Assembly (NCBI RefSeq): GCF_009193295.2
Contig: NZ_CP059973.1
Location: 1,674,001-1,738,000, forward strand
From: Bacteroides luhongzhouii
Lineage (GTDB): Bacteria > Bacteroidota > Bacteroidia > Bacteroidales > Bacteroidaceae
Reading direction: 5' to 3'
Length of the DNA: 64,000 bases
In this document: piece by piece, positions 18,638 to 29,259 of the stretch
Numbering within the stretch: position 1 is the stretch's first letter
How the letters are laid out: each line of letters opens with the position of its first letter
Position numbers and translations under genes: made by a program
Notes under the pieces: model-generated
Told to the model about the DNA's origin: nothing
What the model saw: the letters and a program-made list of their open reading frames with translations, nothing else
Database searches by the model: none

Positions 18638-20095
18638 TTACTTCATATCGTCGTCGGAGAAGATTTCTTTCGTCAACGAGTCGATCTTGCGCTGAATCCA
18701 GCTCGGACCGGCTTCTCTTTTCCGTCTTTCTTTCTCTTCCTTTTCCTTTTGCTTGCGAAGTTTCTCCGCTTCTTTGGCAGCTAACTTGGCTTCACGCTCT
18801 TCTTCCTCTTTCTTGAGGCGGGCGATGCGCGCCTGTTCCTTCAGCTCTTGGTCGTCCTCAAACATGTCTGCGGTCCTATGCACTTCCGGCTCCGGTTTGG
18901 AGACTGACGGTGCAGGGGTAGCAACTTGCGGAGTGCTTTCAGTCAGGCAACAGTTTTGGTTACCTTCAAACAGGAGACCGAACAATGTGTTCTGTGAACC
19001 GTCTTTTTTTAGTATATTGCTGGGTGCATGGACCGTATTGCGCGGAAGTTTCGCCATCCGTATCTTTTCTATCTTGCTGCGTTTGCGCAAGGTTTCGTCC
19101 AAGTTCTTCAGGTTGGCGGCTCCTCCTGTCAGGATAAGTCCTGCCAGCAGTTTGTCTTCGTAGCCGGATAGCTGAATCTGGTTCCATACGTTGGCAATGA
19201 TTTCTTCAGCACGGGCTTCGATGATATTATTAAGGTCTGCCACTTTGATGATACGGTTGTCATCGTCCAGTTTGCAGGTAGCTTCTTCCTCTTCTTCGGG
19301 GTCTTCTTCGTAGAGGGCGTCACCGTAGGCTTTTTTCAGGCGTTCGGCTTCTTCCTCTTCCATTTGCAGGGTGGTGATGTCACGCGTGATACTGTTGCCT
19401 CCCAAAGGTAATACGGTGAGGAAGCGAAGGATGTTATTCTTATATACAGAGATGGTAGTCGTATCTGCTCCGAAGTCGATCAATGCACAACCCGAACGGC
19501 GTTCGCTTTCTGTCAGTACGGCGTTGGCTGTTACTAACGGGGCGATCAGCTGGTCGGCAATGTCGATTTTTGCCTGCTGGAAGCAATGCTCCAGATTCTT
19601 GCGTACGGAAGCACGGGCAACGATGTTGAGGAAACGTCCCTCAATATGGCTTCCTACCAGACCTACCGGATTGGCTTGCAGATTATTGCCCACCTTGTAT
19701 TCTTGTGGAGCTACGTCCAATATATCCATATCAACCACCGGGATGGCAATGTTTTCATCACCGATAGCGCTTACAAGTTCTTCGGATATGATGGCTTCTT
19801 CCTCCAGGTCGCGGCTTACTACATTGCGAACTGTGCGGAGTGATTGTCCGCCGATGCCTACATATACCTTGGCAATTGAGTTTTTCAACTCACCTTCCAG
19901 TCTGTTGATGATCGAGGTCAGGCTTTGCGCTGTCTTGTCCAGATTGAAAATTACTCCTTTACGAATAAACGTAGAAGAGTCTTCCTGGGCATAGGCTAAT
20001 ACCTGCATGCTTCCGTCACTGTTCTTTCTTCCGGCCACACCGGTTATCTTCGATGAACCAAGTTCAATAGCGGCGATAAATTCTGTTGTTGCCAT
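18638..20095 (-). CDS. ftsA: cell division protein FtsA
   Basis: A 485-residue actin-like protein that tethers FtsZ to the membrane. Phosphate-1 ELGSSKITGVAG is at residues 11-22, and the second phosphate region CALIDFGADTTTISVYKNN and the adenosine motif LTGGAANLKNLDE follow. Compared with E. coli FtsA (420 residues) the C-terminus carries an extra highly charged, Lys/Glu-rich coiled stretch (RLKKEEEEREAKLAAKEAEK), after which an amphipathic membrane-targeting helix (PSWIQRKIDSLTKEIF) is visible. It lies between ftsQ and ftsZ. Confidence 0.96.
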   Translation of the reverse strand: MATTEFIAAIELGSSKITGVAGRKNSDGSMQVLAYAQEDSSTFIRKGVIFNLDKTAQSLTSIINRLEGELKNSIAKVYVGIGGQSLRTVRNVVSRDLEEEAIISEELVSAIGDENIAIPVVDMDILDVAPQEYKVGNNLQANPVGLVGSHIEGRFLNIVARASVRKNLEHCFQQAKIDIADQLIAPLVTANAVLTESERRSGCALIDFGADTTTISVYKNNILRFLTVLPLGGNSITRDITTLQMEEEEAERLKKAYGDALYEEDPEEEEEATCKLDDDNRIIKVADLNNIIEARAEEIIANVWNQIQLSGYEDKLLAGLILTGGAANLKNLDETLRKRSKIEKIRMAKLPRNTVHAPSNILKKDGSQNTLFGLLFEGNQNCCLTESTPQVATPAPSVSKPEPEVHRTADMFEDDQELKEQARIARLKKEEEEREAKLAAKEAEKLRKQKEKEEKERRKREAGPSWIQRKIDSLTKEIFSDDDMK

Positions 20096-20187
20096 ATATA
20101 TTTATTTACGATTTTACGATTTACAATTTACGATTGAAAAAAGATTGTTCACTCCTCATCTGTCAACTATCGATTATCAACTATTAC

Positions 20188-20925
20188 CTACTCTCGTTTT
20201 GTGCAGATAATCTGGTTATTGAATTCGAGGTTGATGCGTGAATATTTATTCCAGCCTACCCGGTTGAGTCCTTTCTTGTAGAACTTCTTCAAACGTGCCA
20301 GTTTATCTTCAAAGTTTTCCAGTTTTCCGAGATAGACGAGATGGTCTCCCACACGCGGCACCAATTCGATGTTCTGGTCGGGCAACACGTGAATCTGTTC
20401 TATCTGGGCGTCCCAGAATTTATTATTATGCAAAAATACACCAAACTTATATAAATCCTTCATTGCAAACGACTTTTCTACGTTTCCGGTGACAATTACC
20501 CGGTGAGCGACGCATTTTGCTTCCGGTGGCATGACGGTTCCTTTGTTGTCAAGGTAGTAGTTCTGACCGTTGGAACTCATCACCCGAAGAATAGGAATAC
20601 GTTGTGTCACTTCCACGCATACTTTGCCGCTGGGTGTTTTGTAACACTCGGCTTCGTCAATCAACGGATGTTTGCTTAATTCCCGTTCCAGTGACTTGGT
20701 AGAGATACGCTCCATCTTCTTCCCGATGGGGTAGATCCCTTTGTGCTGAAGGATACCTTTCAGCTCTTCTTTGGTGATGAAGCCGGCGTACGCGGTATCC
20801 TTGATAACCAATTCCATGTCACGGCAGGTCTGGTCGGCAGGCTTGCGGTTGAATGCGGTGATAGCTACGGCGAGGTAAGCTATAAGCACCAGCATGACGA
20901 TGGATAGAAGGATTCTTTTAATCAT
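20188..20925 (-). CDS. ftsQ: cell division protein FtsQ
   Basis: A 245-residue bitopic inner-membrane protein. One N-terminal transmembrane helix (ILLSIVMLVLIAYLAVAITAF) is followed by a periplasmic POTRA-like part (FITKEELKGILQHKGIYPIGKKM..) and the beta domain (PILRVMSSNGQNYYLDNKGTVMP). It bridges early and late divisome proteins in partnership with FtsL and FtsB. Sequence is divergent, as usual for FtsQ; gene order murC-ftsQ-ftsA secures the call. A repetitive A/T-rich spacer lies just before the start codon. Confidence 0.9.
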   Translation of the reverse strand: MIKRILLSIVMLVLIAYLAVAITAFNRKPADQTCRDMELVIKDTAYAGFITKEELKGILQHKGIYPIGKKMERISTKSLERELSKHPLIDEAECYKTPSGKVCVEVTQRIPILRVMSSNGQNYYLDNKGTVMPPEAKCVAHRVIVTGNVEKSFAMKDLYKFGVFLHNNKFWDAQIEQIHVLPDQNIELVPRVGDHLVYLGKLENFEDKLARLKKFYKKGLNRVGWNKYSRINLEFNNQIICTKRE

Positions 20926-20987
20926 AATTAAAAATTAAAGATTAAAAATTAAAATGGCTGCACTGTTTCGGACAGATGGCCGGATTA

Positions 20988-22373
20988 TTATTTATTGATC
21001 TTCTTTTCTAATAGTTCCTTTATTTCAGGGACATAGTTGTCAATGTCTCCAGCCCCCAAAGTGATTAATACTTCAATGTTTTTATCTTTCAGAATGTTCA
21101 GTATATCTTCTTTTTTGCACATACTTTTTTCAATGCCCGGACGGAGATTATCATAAATCAGTTTGCTGGTGACTCCCGGAATCGGTGCTTCACGTGCCGG
21201 ATAGATGTCTACCAGAATCACTTCGTCGAGTAGCGACAGGCTATCTGCAAAATCCTGATAGAAGTCGCGGGTACGGGTATAGAGATGCGGCTGGAAGATG
21301 GCTGTGATCTTCTTGTCCTTGTAAAGTTCGCGCATAGACAACACACTCTGCTTGATTTCAGAGGGGTGGTGGGCGTAGTCACTCAAAAAGACGATACGGT
21401 CGTTCTTGATCTTGAAGTCGAACCGGCGGTCTACTCCGCGGAAACTAGCCATGCCTCTTTTTATTTCCTCATCGGTCACCCCGTTAAGGTGTGCCAATGC
21501 CATGGCGGCTACGCCGTTTTCTATGTTGATACTAACCGGAATTCCCAGTTGGATGTCGTTGATACGGGTGTCCGGGGCAATAAAGTCGATGAATATCTCT
21601 CCGTTTCCGATACGGATGTTTTCTGCATGGAAGTCGCCCTCGTCACGTGAGTAAGTATAGACACGAACGCCCGGCTGCACTTTGGGTTGCAGGGCGATGC
21701 CTTTGCGGATAATCAGTGCGCCATCCGGTTGGATAAGCGTGGTATAATGTTCGAAACTTTCCAGGTAGGCTTGTTCTGTGCCGTAGATATCCAGATGATC
21801 GGGGTCGGTAGACGTGATTACGGTCATATAGGGCGACAGCCAGTGGAAAGAGCGGTCGAATTCATCCGCTTCAATCACCGTGTAAGGGCTTGTTTGAGAG
21901 AGCAACAGGTTGGTGCCGTAGTTCTTTGAGATTCCTCCGAGAAAAGCGGTACATTCCACGTGCGACTGGTGTAACAGATGGGCTGTCATCGTCGATGTAG
22001 TTGTTTTACCGTGAGTACCTGCCACGCACAGACCTTTGCTCGAATGTGTAATCGTTCCCAATACTTGGGCGCGTTTCTGTATTTCGAATCCGTTGTTGCG
22101 GAAATAAACGAGTTCTTCATGTTCCTGCGGAACGGCGGGCGTGTATATGACTAACGTGCTTTCCTTGTCTTTGCAGGCTTCGGGAATCAGGTCGACGTTT
22201 TCTTCATAATGTATTTGTGCACCTTCAGCGATCAGGGTTTCAGTCAATGGAGTAGGGGTACGGTCGTATCCGGCTACTGCCTTTCCTTTAAAGAGGAAGT
22301 AACGTACAAGTGCACTCATACCGATGCCGCCGGCACCTACGAAATAGACTGATTTTATCGTTTCTATATTCAT
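20988..22373 (-). CDS. murC: UDP-N-acetylmuramate-L-alanine ligase
   Basis: A 461-residue Mur ligase that adds the first amino acid to UDP-MurNAc in the cytoplasm. The N-terminal Rossmann motif VGAGGIGMSALVRY (residues 12-25) separates MurC from other Mur ligases. The ATP loop GTHGKTTTSTMTAH is at about 119-132. DYAHHPSEI, the MurC-specific motif, comes after the central domain. Length is normal. It follows murG by 113 bases in the operon. Confidence 0.97.
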   Translation of the reverse strand: MNIETIKSVYFVGAGGIGMSALVRYFLFKGKAVAGYDRTPTPLTETLIAEGAQIHYEENVDLIPEACKDKESTLVIYTPAVPQEHEELVYFRNNGFEIQKRAQVLGTITHSSKGLCVAGTHGKTTTSTMTAHLLHQSHVECTAFLGGISKNYGTNLLLSQTSPYTVIEADEFDRSFHWLSPYMTVITSTDPDHLDIYGTEQAYLESFEHYTTLIQPDGALIIRKGIALQPKVQPGVRVYTYSRDEGDFHAENIRIGNGEIFIDFIAPDTRINDIQLGIPVSINIENGVAAMALAHLNGVTDEEIKRGMASFRGVDRRFDFKIKNDRIVFLSDYAHHPSEIKQSVLSMRELYKDKKITAIFQPHLYTRTRDFYQDFADSLSLLDEVILVDIYPAREAPIPGVTSKLIYDNLRPGIEKSMCKKEDILNILKDKNIEVLITLGAGDIDNYVPEIKELLEKKINK

Positions 22374-22486
22374 TTCTTCTGTTTTTTTATTTTAGTACGG
22401 ATTACGTCATTTGATCCCGAGGGCTATGCCGCTACTTCACTTTGTGCAATCCGATAATCTATTTGTCTATTCTTTACTCCTGTTTA

Positions 22487-23608
22487 TCAGTTCTTCACTT
22501 CTGCCAGCTTGATGACCTCCTGTGCGATGATTCTCGCAGAATCGGGCAAAGCCAGTTTAGCGATATTCTCTGTCAGTTCTTTCAGCTTCTGTTCGTCATT
22601 GACGGTGGATAATGCTACATCCATCAGGGTTGTTCCCGCTTCACTGTCTTTGACGTAGATAGCTGCCTGTTTGTCCACCAATGCTAAGGCATTCTTTGTT
22701 TGGTGATCTTCCGCCACATTGGGCGAAGGCACTAAGATAACAGGTTTATGTAACAGGCAGAATTCTGAAATAGAACCTGCTCCCGCACGGGAAATAACAA
22801 GATCGGCGGCTGCATAAGCGGCTGCCATGTCTTTGATGAAATCCGTTACATATAAATTCGGAAGTGTTCCTGCCGCTTTTACAGCTTCTTTCACTTGCGG
22901 GTAATAGTATTTGCCTGTTTGCCAGATGAATTGCACATCCGTATTTTCTTTGATGGTTGCCAGTCCGGAGATCAGCGTATTGTTGATGGTACGTGCACCC
23001 AGACTGCCGCCTACAATCAGAATCGTCTTTTTACCCGGTTGTAAGTTGAAAGAACGCAATGCTTCTTCTTTAGACGGCATATCCTTTGTCAGGTTTTGGC
23101 GGACAGGATTCCCCGTCATGATAATCTTGTCGGCAGGGAAGAACTTTTCCATTCCGTCATAAGCTACACAGATCACCTTTGCTTTCTGTGCCAGAAGTTT
23201 ATTGGTAACTCCGGCATAAGAGTTTTGTTCCTGAATTAATGTCGGTATTCCCATCATTCCGGCAGTCTTTAGTGTCGGTCCGCTTGCATATCCGCCTACG
23301 CCTACCGCCACTTGCGGACGGAAGTCCTTGATAACTTTGCGTGCTTTCCACTGGCTGCGCATCAGTTTTATCAATACAGATACATTTTTCCATAAACGTT
23401 TGCGGTCGAACCCGGCTATCGGAAGCCCGATAATCCGGTAACCTGCGTCGGGAACCCGTTGCATTTCCATACGTCCTTCAGCACCAACAAAGAGAATTTC
23501 TGCGTCGGGGCGTAACTCTATTATAGCGTTTGCGATAGAGACGGCAGGAAAGATATGCCCTCCTGTTCCTCCACCGCTGATGATAATTCTAAGTTCTTTT
23601 TCCATCAT
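22487..23608 (-). CDS. murG: UDP-GlcNAc:undecaprenyl-pyrophosphoryl-MurNAc-pentapeptide transferase
   Basis: A 373-residue GT28 glycosyltransferase that converts lipid I to lipid II on the inner face of the inner membrane. The N-terminal SGGGTGGHIFPAV glycine-rich loop, the second GVGGYASGPTL loop and the C-terminal ISRAGAGSISEFCLL donor-binding block are all present. ATG at 23608 and a second at 23605 give nearly the same protein. It lies 28 bases after ftsW. Confidence 0.97.
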   Translation of the reverse strand: MMEKELRIIISGGGTGGHIFPAVSIANAIIELRPDAEILFVGAEGRMEMQRVPDAGYRIIGLPIAGFDRKRLWKNVSVLIKLMRSQWKARKVIKDFRPQVAVGVGGYASGPTLKTAGMMGIPTLIQEQNSYAGVTNKLLAQKAKVICVAYDGMEKFFPADKIIMTGNPVRQNLTKDMPSKEEALRSFNLQPGKKTILIVGGSLGARTINNTLISGLATIKENTDVQFIWQTGKYYYPQVKEAVKAAGTLPNLYVTDFIKDMAAAYAAADLVISRAGAGSISEFCLLHKPVILVPSPNVAEDHQTKNALALVDKQAAIYVKDSEAGTTLMDVALSTVNDEQKLKELTENIAKLALPDSARIIAQEVIKLAEVKN

Positions 23609-23636
23609 AATGTTTTTCTTCTGTCTTTCTCAACGT

Positions 23637-24965
23637 TTACCGCTCATTGTTACTGCTGTCATGCTCATCCTCAAACTTGGCATCGCTGTTCAGAATCTGT
23701 GCTGTCGGTTCGGCGGCAGTCTGTGCCTCGGAACTTGCTGCTGCATCCGCTTCTAATTGCAGTTGGATCTGTGCATCGTGCGCTTTCTGTTCTTCCAGAT
23801 GAGCGGTATATCGGCTTACGCTTAATATCATACCAATATAAGCGCAGTTGATTAACGTACTTGTACCTCCTTTGCTGACCAAAGGCAGGGGCTGTCCCGT
23901 GACGGGGAATAATCCGACGGCAACCATCATATTCAGTATTGCCTGCGATACTAATAGCAGCGCAATACCCATGACGAGAAAGGCAGGGAAGGTCCGCTCG
24001 CATTTCTGGGCGATTCGTCCGGCTCGCATCAGCAACCATAGATAGAGGAACACCACAAATATTCCTCCTACCAGTCCCATTTCTTCAATCACAATCGCAA
24101 AGATAAAATCGGAGAATGCCTGACTAAGGAAGTCACGCTGTATCGAGTTTCCCGGACCTTTGCCGACTACATGGCTGGTAGCAATGGCGATGCGTGCATG
24201 CGCAATCTGCGCGTCTTTGTCAATATCAAACTTGGCAGCCGGTACTTCCTCTTTCTCAAAGAAGCCGGAAATACGATTCTGCCATGTTTCGAAGCGGTGA
24301 AGTCCCGGAGTGTTATGCAGTGTTTTGGCGGGAATAGCCATCAGTACACCGACGGCAACACCGCCCGCAAGCGCCAATATACCCAACATTCCGAACAGTT
24401 TCTTCGCAGATACCCGCCCGATGAACATCATCAGGAAGACCACTCCGAAGAGTAGCATCGCTGTCGAAAGGTTTTCCGGCGCGATGAGCAGAAATACCAG
24501 TCCGGTGAGGATCATGATATATTTGAAGGCGTTCGGGTTGGCTCCGTATTCGTCCTGCCTTTTGGACAGGATGAATGAGACGGCAATGATAACCGCCATC
24601 TTTGCCAATTCCGAGGGCTGGAACTGTAATCCCATAAAGGTCATCCAGCGGGCTGCCCCGTTGACACGGTCCCCTGTGATGATACCCATCAGCGTGACAA
24701 ACGCCAATAGAACCAGAGAAACCGGATACAGAAAGACCGGAAATACCTGGAACCATTTGTAGGGAACATTATGCAGAAACACTACTACCACAGCACCTAC
24801 CATCAGGATGATGGAGTGTTGTGTAATCGGTCCCCAATGGTCGCCACTTTTGTAAGTCAGCGTCGACGCTGCCGAGAACACCTCGATAATAGAGATGAGG
24901 CAGAGACAGAGGAAGATAATCCAGATTACCTTGTCACCTTTGAATATGTTCTTTAATAAATCCAA
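23637..24965 (-). CDS. ftsW: SEDS-family septal peptidoglycan polymerase FtsW
   Basis: A 442-residue polytopic membrane protein of the SEDS family, which polymerises lipid II with its partner class B PBP (FtsI in this operon). About ten hydrophobic helices. Family motifs include NGAARWMTFMGLQFQPSELAK and the region PVTGQPLPLVSKGGTS near the C-terminus. The start is a TTG (MDLLKNIFKGD); no ATG is available before the first transmembrane helix. An extra Ala/Glu-rich cytoplasmic tail of about 45 residues follows the last helix. Confidence 0.94.
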   Translation of the reverse strand: MDLLKNIFKGDKVIWIIFLCLCLISIIEVFSAASTLTYKSGDHWGPITQHSIILMVGAVVVVFLHNVPYKWFQVFPVFLYPVSLVLLAFVTLMGIITGDRVNGAARWMTFMGLQFQPSELAKMAVIIAVSFILSKRQDEYGANPNAFKYIMILTGLVFLLIAPENLSTAMLLFGVVFLMMFIGRVSAKKLFGMLGILALAGGVAVGVLMAIPAKTLHNTPGLHRFETWQNRISGFFEKEEVPAAKFDIDKDAQIAHARIAIATSHVVGKGPGNSIQRDFLSQAFSDFIFAIVIEEMGLVGGIFVVFLYLWLLMRAGRIAQKCERTFPAFLVMGIALLLVSQAILNMMVAVGLFPVTGQPLPLVSKGGTSTLINCAYIGMILSVSRYTAHLEEQKAHDAQIQLQLEADAAASSEAQTAAEPTAQILNSDAKFEDEHDSSNNER

Positions 24966-24999
24966 TCTTGTAGCAATTTAAAAAATTAATAATTAGAAA

Positions 25000-26334
25000 T
25001 TAAAGGGCACGGACACATTCCTTAAACTGGTCGCCACGGTCTTCATAGCTCTTGAAGAGGTCGAAAGAGGCGCAGCAGGGGCTCAATAATACCGTTTCAC
25101 CTTTCTTTGCCAGTTTGTAGGCAGCTTCTACGGCGTCCTTCATTCCGGTTTGTACGTCTGCTACGGGCAGGCCGAAACGATCGAAGAATTCGTGAAGCTT
25201 TTCGTTATGAAGCCCAAGGTATACCAGTGCCGAACACTTTTCGCGTACCAGGTCTTCAATTTCAGTATAGTCGTTGCCTTTATCTTTACCACCGAGAATC
25301 AATACTGTTTTGGTAGTCATGCTTTGCAGGGCATACCAGCAGGAGTTGACATTCGTTGCTTTAGAGTCGTTAATGAAATCAATTCCGCGGACACGTGCCA
25401 CCTTTTCCAACCGATGTTCTACTCCCTTGAAGTCGGAGAGGGCTTTACGGATGTTTTCTTTGGCGATGCCGGCAAGGTTTGCCGAGATGCCGGCGGCTAA
25501 AGAGTTGTATAGGTTATGTTGTCCTGTCAGAGCCAGTTCCTCCTGCTCCATGTTGAAGGCAATCGGTTCGGTGATTTTCACTTCGTGATCTTCTACGTAT
25601 GCGATAGCTCCATCTTCTTTTACAGCGGCAAAAGGATACAGGTGAGCTTTCAGACCGTGTTTCGCCAGTTCCTGTTTGATGATCGGGTCGTCATTCCAGA
25701 AGATGAAAGCATCGTCCGGAGTTTGGTTTTGGGTAATGCGGAATTTAGCGTCGATGTAATTCTGCATACAGTGGTCGTAGCGATCAAGATGGTCTGGAGT
25801 GATGTTCATCAATACGGCGATGTTTGCACGGAAGTTATACATATTATCCAGCTGGAAAGAGCTAAGTTCGATAATATAATAGTCATGGTAATCTTCGGCT
25901 ACCTGCAAAGCAAGACTTTTGCCGATGTTGCCTGCCAAACCTACGTTCAGACCTGCGCTTTTGAAAATATGGTAGATCAGGGAAGTCGTTGTAGTCTTCC
26001 CGTTAGAACCTGTAATACAGATCATTTTGGCATCAGTATAGCGTCCGGCAAACTCAATCTCAGAGATCACCGGTGTGCCTTGAGCTTTCAGTTTCAGGAT
26101 GATCGGGGCATCATTCGGGATACCGGGGCTTTTGATAACCTCGTCGGCATTCAGAATGAGTTCTTCGGTATGGTGTCCTTCTTCCCAGGCAATATGATGG
26201 CTGTCGAGAAGTTCCTTGTACTTGTCCTTGATGGCGGACATGTCCGAAACAAACGTCTCAAATCCTTTGACTTTTGCGAGTACGGCTGCACCTGCGCCGC
26301 TTTCGCCAGCTCCTAAAATTACAATTCTTTTCAT
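25000..26334 (-). CDS. murD: UDP-N-acetylmuramoylalanine-D-glutamate ligase
   Basis: A 444-residue Mur ligase that adds D-Glu to UDP-MurNAc-L-Ala. It opens with MKRIVILGAGESGAGAA and has the ATP loop ITGSNGKTTTTSLIYH at about 108-123, the central ELSSFQLD and NITPDHLDRY motifs, and the C-terminal-domain blocks GVEHRLE and DSKATN. Length normal. It lies 89 bases after mraY and 34 before ftsW. Confidence 0.97.
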   Translation of the reverse strand: MKRIVILGAGESGAGAAVLAKVKGFETFVSDMSAIKDKYKELLDSHHIAWEEGHHTEELILNADEVIKSPGIPNDAPIILKLKAQGTPVISEIEFAGRYTDAKMICITGSNGKTTTTSLIYHIFKSAGLNVGLAGNIGKSLALQVAEDYHDYYIIELSSFQLDNMYNFRANIAVLMNITPDHLDRYDHCMQNYIDAKFRITQNQTPDDAFIFWNDDPIIKQELAKHGLKAHLYPFAAVKEDGAIAYVEDHEVKITEPIAFNMEQEELALTGQHNLYNSLAAGISANLAGIAKENIRKALSDFKGVEHRLEKVARVRGIDFINDSKATNVNSCWYALQSMTTKTVLILGGKDKGNDYTEIEDLVREKCSALVYLGLHNEKLHEFFDRFGLPVADVQTGMKDAVEAAYKLAKKGETVLLSPCCASFDLFKSYEDRGDQFKECVRAL

Positions 26335-26423
26335 CTACAATAATGTGCCCTTGTTTTCTAATCGACTGATTTATCTATTAGCTGCGCACATCTTTTAAAA
26401 GTTAATAATCGGGTTAATACTCT

Positions 26424-27692
26424 CTATCTTATTTTTAGCGTTATAATTGTTATTGCTGCCAATACAATGGTTACAATCCAGAAACGGACAGTAATCTTTG
26501 ATTCGTGGAACAGTTGGTCGGGCTTGGTGAATTTCACCGTACATCCCGGTTCAATCAGACTCATCGAAGTACGGAAATGATCGTGAATTGGTGTGCGCTT
26601 GAACAAACGTTGTTTTACACCTTTCCGCTTTCCTGCCTTATAATAAGCCCGTTGCAGGATTACCGACAGATTTTCTACCAGAAATACACCGCAAAGAATC
26701 GGTATCAGCAACTCTTTGTGGATGATGATGGCGAACACGGCGATGATACCGCCAATGGTGAGGCTACCTGTGTCTCCCATAAATACTTGTGCCGGATAAG
26801 CGTTGTACCATAAGAAACCGATAAGCGCACCGATGAAGGCACAGATATAGATTACCAGTTCTTCCGAGCCCGGAATATACATGATGTTCAGATAGCCTGC
26901 GAACTCGATATGCGACGATACGTACGCCAATATTCCTAGCGTCGCACCGATAATGGCCGAGTTTCCGGCCGCCATTCCGTCCATACCGTCATTGAGGTTG
27001 GCCCCGTTTGATACGGCGGTAACCACGATGATTGTAACGATGACGAACAAGATCCATCCGGCTGTTTGTGCATGCTCGCCCATGAAAGAAACCAGATCGG
27101 CATAATCAAGGTTATTGCTCTTGAAAAAAGGAATCGTTGTCTGGGTCGATTTCAGGTCATTCGTTCCATGTATCACTTCCATCTCCTGTCCCGGATTATG
27201 AACTTCGATATTTTCGCGAATCACTACGTCCGGACTAAGATACAGAGTCATTCCGACAATTAAACCTAAACCGACCTGACCGATAATCTTGAACTTGCCA
27301 TGCAAACCCTCTTTGTCTCTTTTGAAGATTTTGATGTAGTCGTCTGCGAATCCGAGTGATCCCAGCCATACGGTGGTAATCAGCATCAGTATCATATATA
27401 TATTATGCAGTTTACCCAACAACAAACAAGGGATCAGGATGGCTACAATGATGATAACACCTCCCATGCTCGGTACGCCTACTTTGTTGACGCCGAACGG
27501 GTCTGTTTTAGCATCACGCTGCGTTTCTGTGATTTGTTTCCTTTTGAGTAGGTTGATGAACTTATCTCCCCAGATACTTGAAATAAGTAACGCGAGGATA
27601 ACCGCCATCAAAGCACGGAATGAAGTATATCCGAACATTCCCGCTCCTGGAAAATTGAGCTTCTGCAGCCATTCAAATAGATAATATAACAT
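26424..27692 (-). CDS. mraY: phospho-MurNAc-pentapeptide transferase
   Basis: A 422-residue polytopic enzyme that makes lipid I from UDP-MurNAc-pentapeptide and undecaprenyl phosphate. DDYIKI (Asp pair), NGANLNDGMDGMAAG (catalytic region) and the His-rich PIHDHF loop near the C-terminus are all visible. It is longer than E. coli MraY (360) owing to a periplasmic insertion with VIRENIEVHNPGQEMEVIHG, which Bacteroidota MraY proteins share. It lies between murE and murD; murF is not in this cluster. Confidence 0.97.
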   Translation of the reverse strand: MLYYLFEWLQKLNFPGAGMFGYTSFRALMAVILALLISSIWGDKFINLLKRKQITETQRDAKTDPFGVNKVGVPSMGGVIIIVAILIPCLLLGKLHNIYMILMLITTVWLGSLGFADDYIKIFKRDKEGLHGKFKIIGQVGLGLIVGMTLYLSPDVVIRENIEVHNPGQEMEVIHGTNDLKSTQTTIPFFKSNNLDYADLVSFMGEHAQTAGWILFVIVTIIVVTAVSNGANLNDGMDGMAAGNSAIIGATLGILAYVSSHIEFAGYLNIMYIPGSEELVIYICAFIGALIGFLWYNAYPAQVFMGDTGSLTIGGIIAVFAIIIHKELLIPILCGVFLVENLSVILQRAYYKAGKRKGVKQRLFKRTPIHDHFRTSMSLIEPGCTVKFTKPDQLFHESKITVRFWIVTIVLAAITIITLKIR

Positions 27693-27781
27693 AAATAACT
27701 TGCCAATTTATTGATGTGTTGCTATGCCGCTTCTGCCGGATGAATACCGGAGCCAGTCGGCATATTAGCACAATCTATTCA

Positions 27782-29230
27782 TTATTTAAAAATTTCTTTG
27801 AGTACTTCTTTATCGTCAAAATGATGTTTTACTCCTTTTATCTCCTGGTAATTCTCGTGTCCTTTTCCGGCGACGAGGATTACATCTCCTTTTTCTGCCA
27901 GCATGCAAGCCGTGCGAATCGCTTCTTTACGGTCGGCAATGCTTAGCGTTTTCTTCATGTCCTCCGCATCCAGTCCGGCGAGCATGTCGTTGATGATGTC
28001 TTGCGGCTCTTCGAAGCGCGGATTGTCTGAAGTGATGATGACGCGGTCACTGGCCTTGGCAGCTTCCTTTGCCATGATGGGGCGTTTACCCTTGTCACGG
28101 TTACCGCCGGCACCTACCACTGTAATCACTTTTCCTTTTCCTTCAAGCACTCCATGTATAGCATTCAATACATTAATAAGAGCATCCGGAGTATGCGCAT
28201 AATCTACAATCGCTGTAACTCCCTGCGGCGAACGGACCGCGTCGAAGCGTCCGGCTACCGGATGAAGCGTGCTAAGGGCTACAAGCACCTCTTCTTCTTT
28301 CTTGCCTAACAGAACGGCTGCCCCGAATACTGCCAGCAAATTGGAAGCATTGAACTTACCGATAAACTGAACTGCCAACTCATGGTTGTTGAAGTCGAGC
28401 AACATCCCTTCAAAATGAGACTCCAACACCCGCCCTTTAAAATCACAAAGGCTTCTCAATGAATAAGTATGGACTTTAGAACGTGTGTTCTGTGTCATCA
28501 CCAGTCCGTTCTTATCGTCAAGATTGGTCAGACTGAACGCATTCTTGGGCAGCTCGTCAAAGAACTTCTTCTTCGCTTTCAGATAGTTCTCTACCGTTTT
28601 ATGATAGTCGAGATGGTCGCGGGTCAGATTGGTAAAGATACCTCCTGCAAACTTTAGTCCACTGATACGTTTCTGCGCAATAGAGTGTGAACTGACTTCC
28701 ATGAAAACATATTTGCATCCTTCATCCGCCATTCGTCCCAATAGACGGTTCAGCGTGATGGGATCAGGCGTGGTATGCTCTGTCGGAATCGGCTCATCGT
28801 CGATATAATTGCAAACAGTAGAAATCAATCCTACCTTATATCCGAAATAACGGAATGTATTATATAATAAGGTAGCGATTGTTGTTTTTCCGTTCGTTCC
28901 GGTAACGCCAACCAATTCCATTTTGGAAGTCGGGTCGCCGTAGAAAGTAGTAGCAATCTTTCCTACCGCATCTTCACTGTCTTTTACTTGTATATAAGTG
29001 ATCCCCGCAACAGGCTCTTCCGGCATATTCTCACAAAGAATAGCGGTAGCTCCTTTAGCTATGGCAGCAGGTATGTAGGCATGACCGTCGGCTTGCGTGC
29101 CGCGCATTGCCATGAATAGTTGGCCGGCTTCCACTAGACGGGAGTCAATATTGACTCCGGTGATTTCTATGTCTGAATCTCCGGCTACCTCTACCGGTTG
29201 GATCGCTTTCAGTAACTCCTTTAATAACAT
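27782..29230 (-). CDS. murE: UDP-MurNAc-L-Ala-D-Glu:meso-diaminopimelate ligase
   Basis: A 482-residue Mur ligase. ATP loop [17 protein letters not shown] at about 107-123; [33 protein letters not shown]; and the DAP-selecting block [15 protein letters not shown]. The last, with DNPR, indicates the meso-DAP-adding type, as expected for Gram-negative Bacteroides. I use the ATG at 29230; the GTG just before it is equally in frame. A low-complexity TTTTTAATCTTTAATTTTTA-type spacer precedes the start. Confidence 0.96.
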   Translation of the reverse strand: MLLKELLKAIQPVEVAGDSDIEITGVNIDSRLVEAGQLFMAMRGTQADGHAYIPAAIAKGATAILCENMPEEPVAGITYIQVKDSEDAVGKIATTFYGDPTSKMELVGVTGTNGKTTIATLLYNTFRYFGYKVGLISTVCNYIDDEPIPTEHTTPDPITLNRLLGRMADEGCKYVFMEVSSHSIAQKRISGLKFAGGIFTNLTRDHLDYHKTVENYLKAKKKFFDELPKNAFSLTNLDDKNGLVMTQNTRSKVHTYSLRSLCDFKGRVLESHFEGMLLDFNNHELAVQFIGKFNASNLLAVFGAAVLLGKKEEEVLVALSTLHPVAGRFDAVRSPQGVTAIVDYAHTPDALINVLNAIHGVLEGKGKVITVVGAGGNRDKGKRPIMAKEAAKASDRVIITSDNPRFEEPQDIINDMLAGLDAEDMKKTLSIADRKEAIRTACMLAEKGDVILVAGKGHENYQEIKGVKHHFDDKEVLKEIFK

Positions 29231-29259
29231 CACTCTATTTAATTTTTAATCTTTAATTT

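Noticed and set aside
25516..26316. A 266-codon + strand frame opposite murD
   Set aside because: It has no recognisable protein pattern and is fully covered by an intact MurD with all its motifs.
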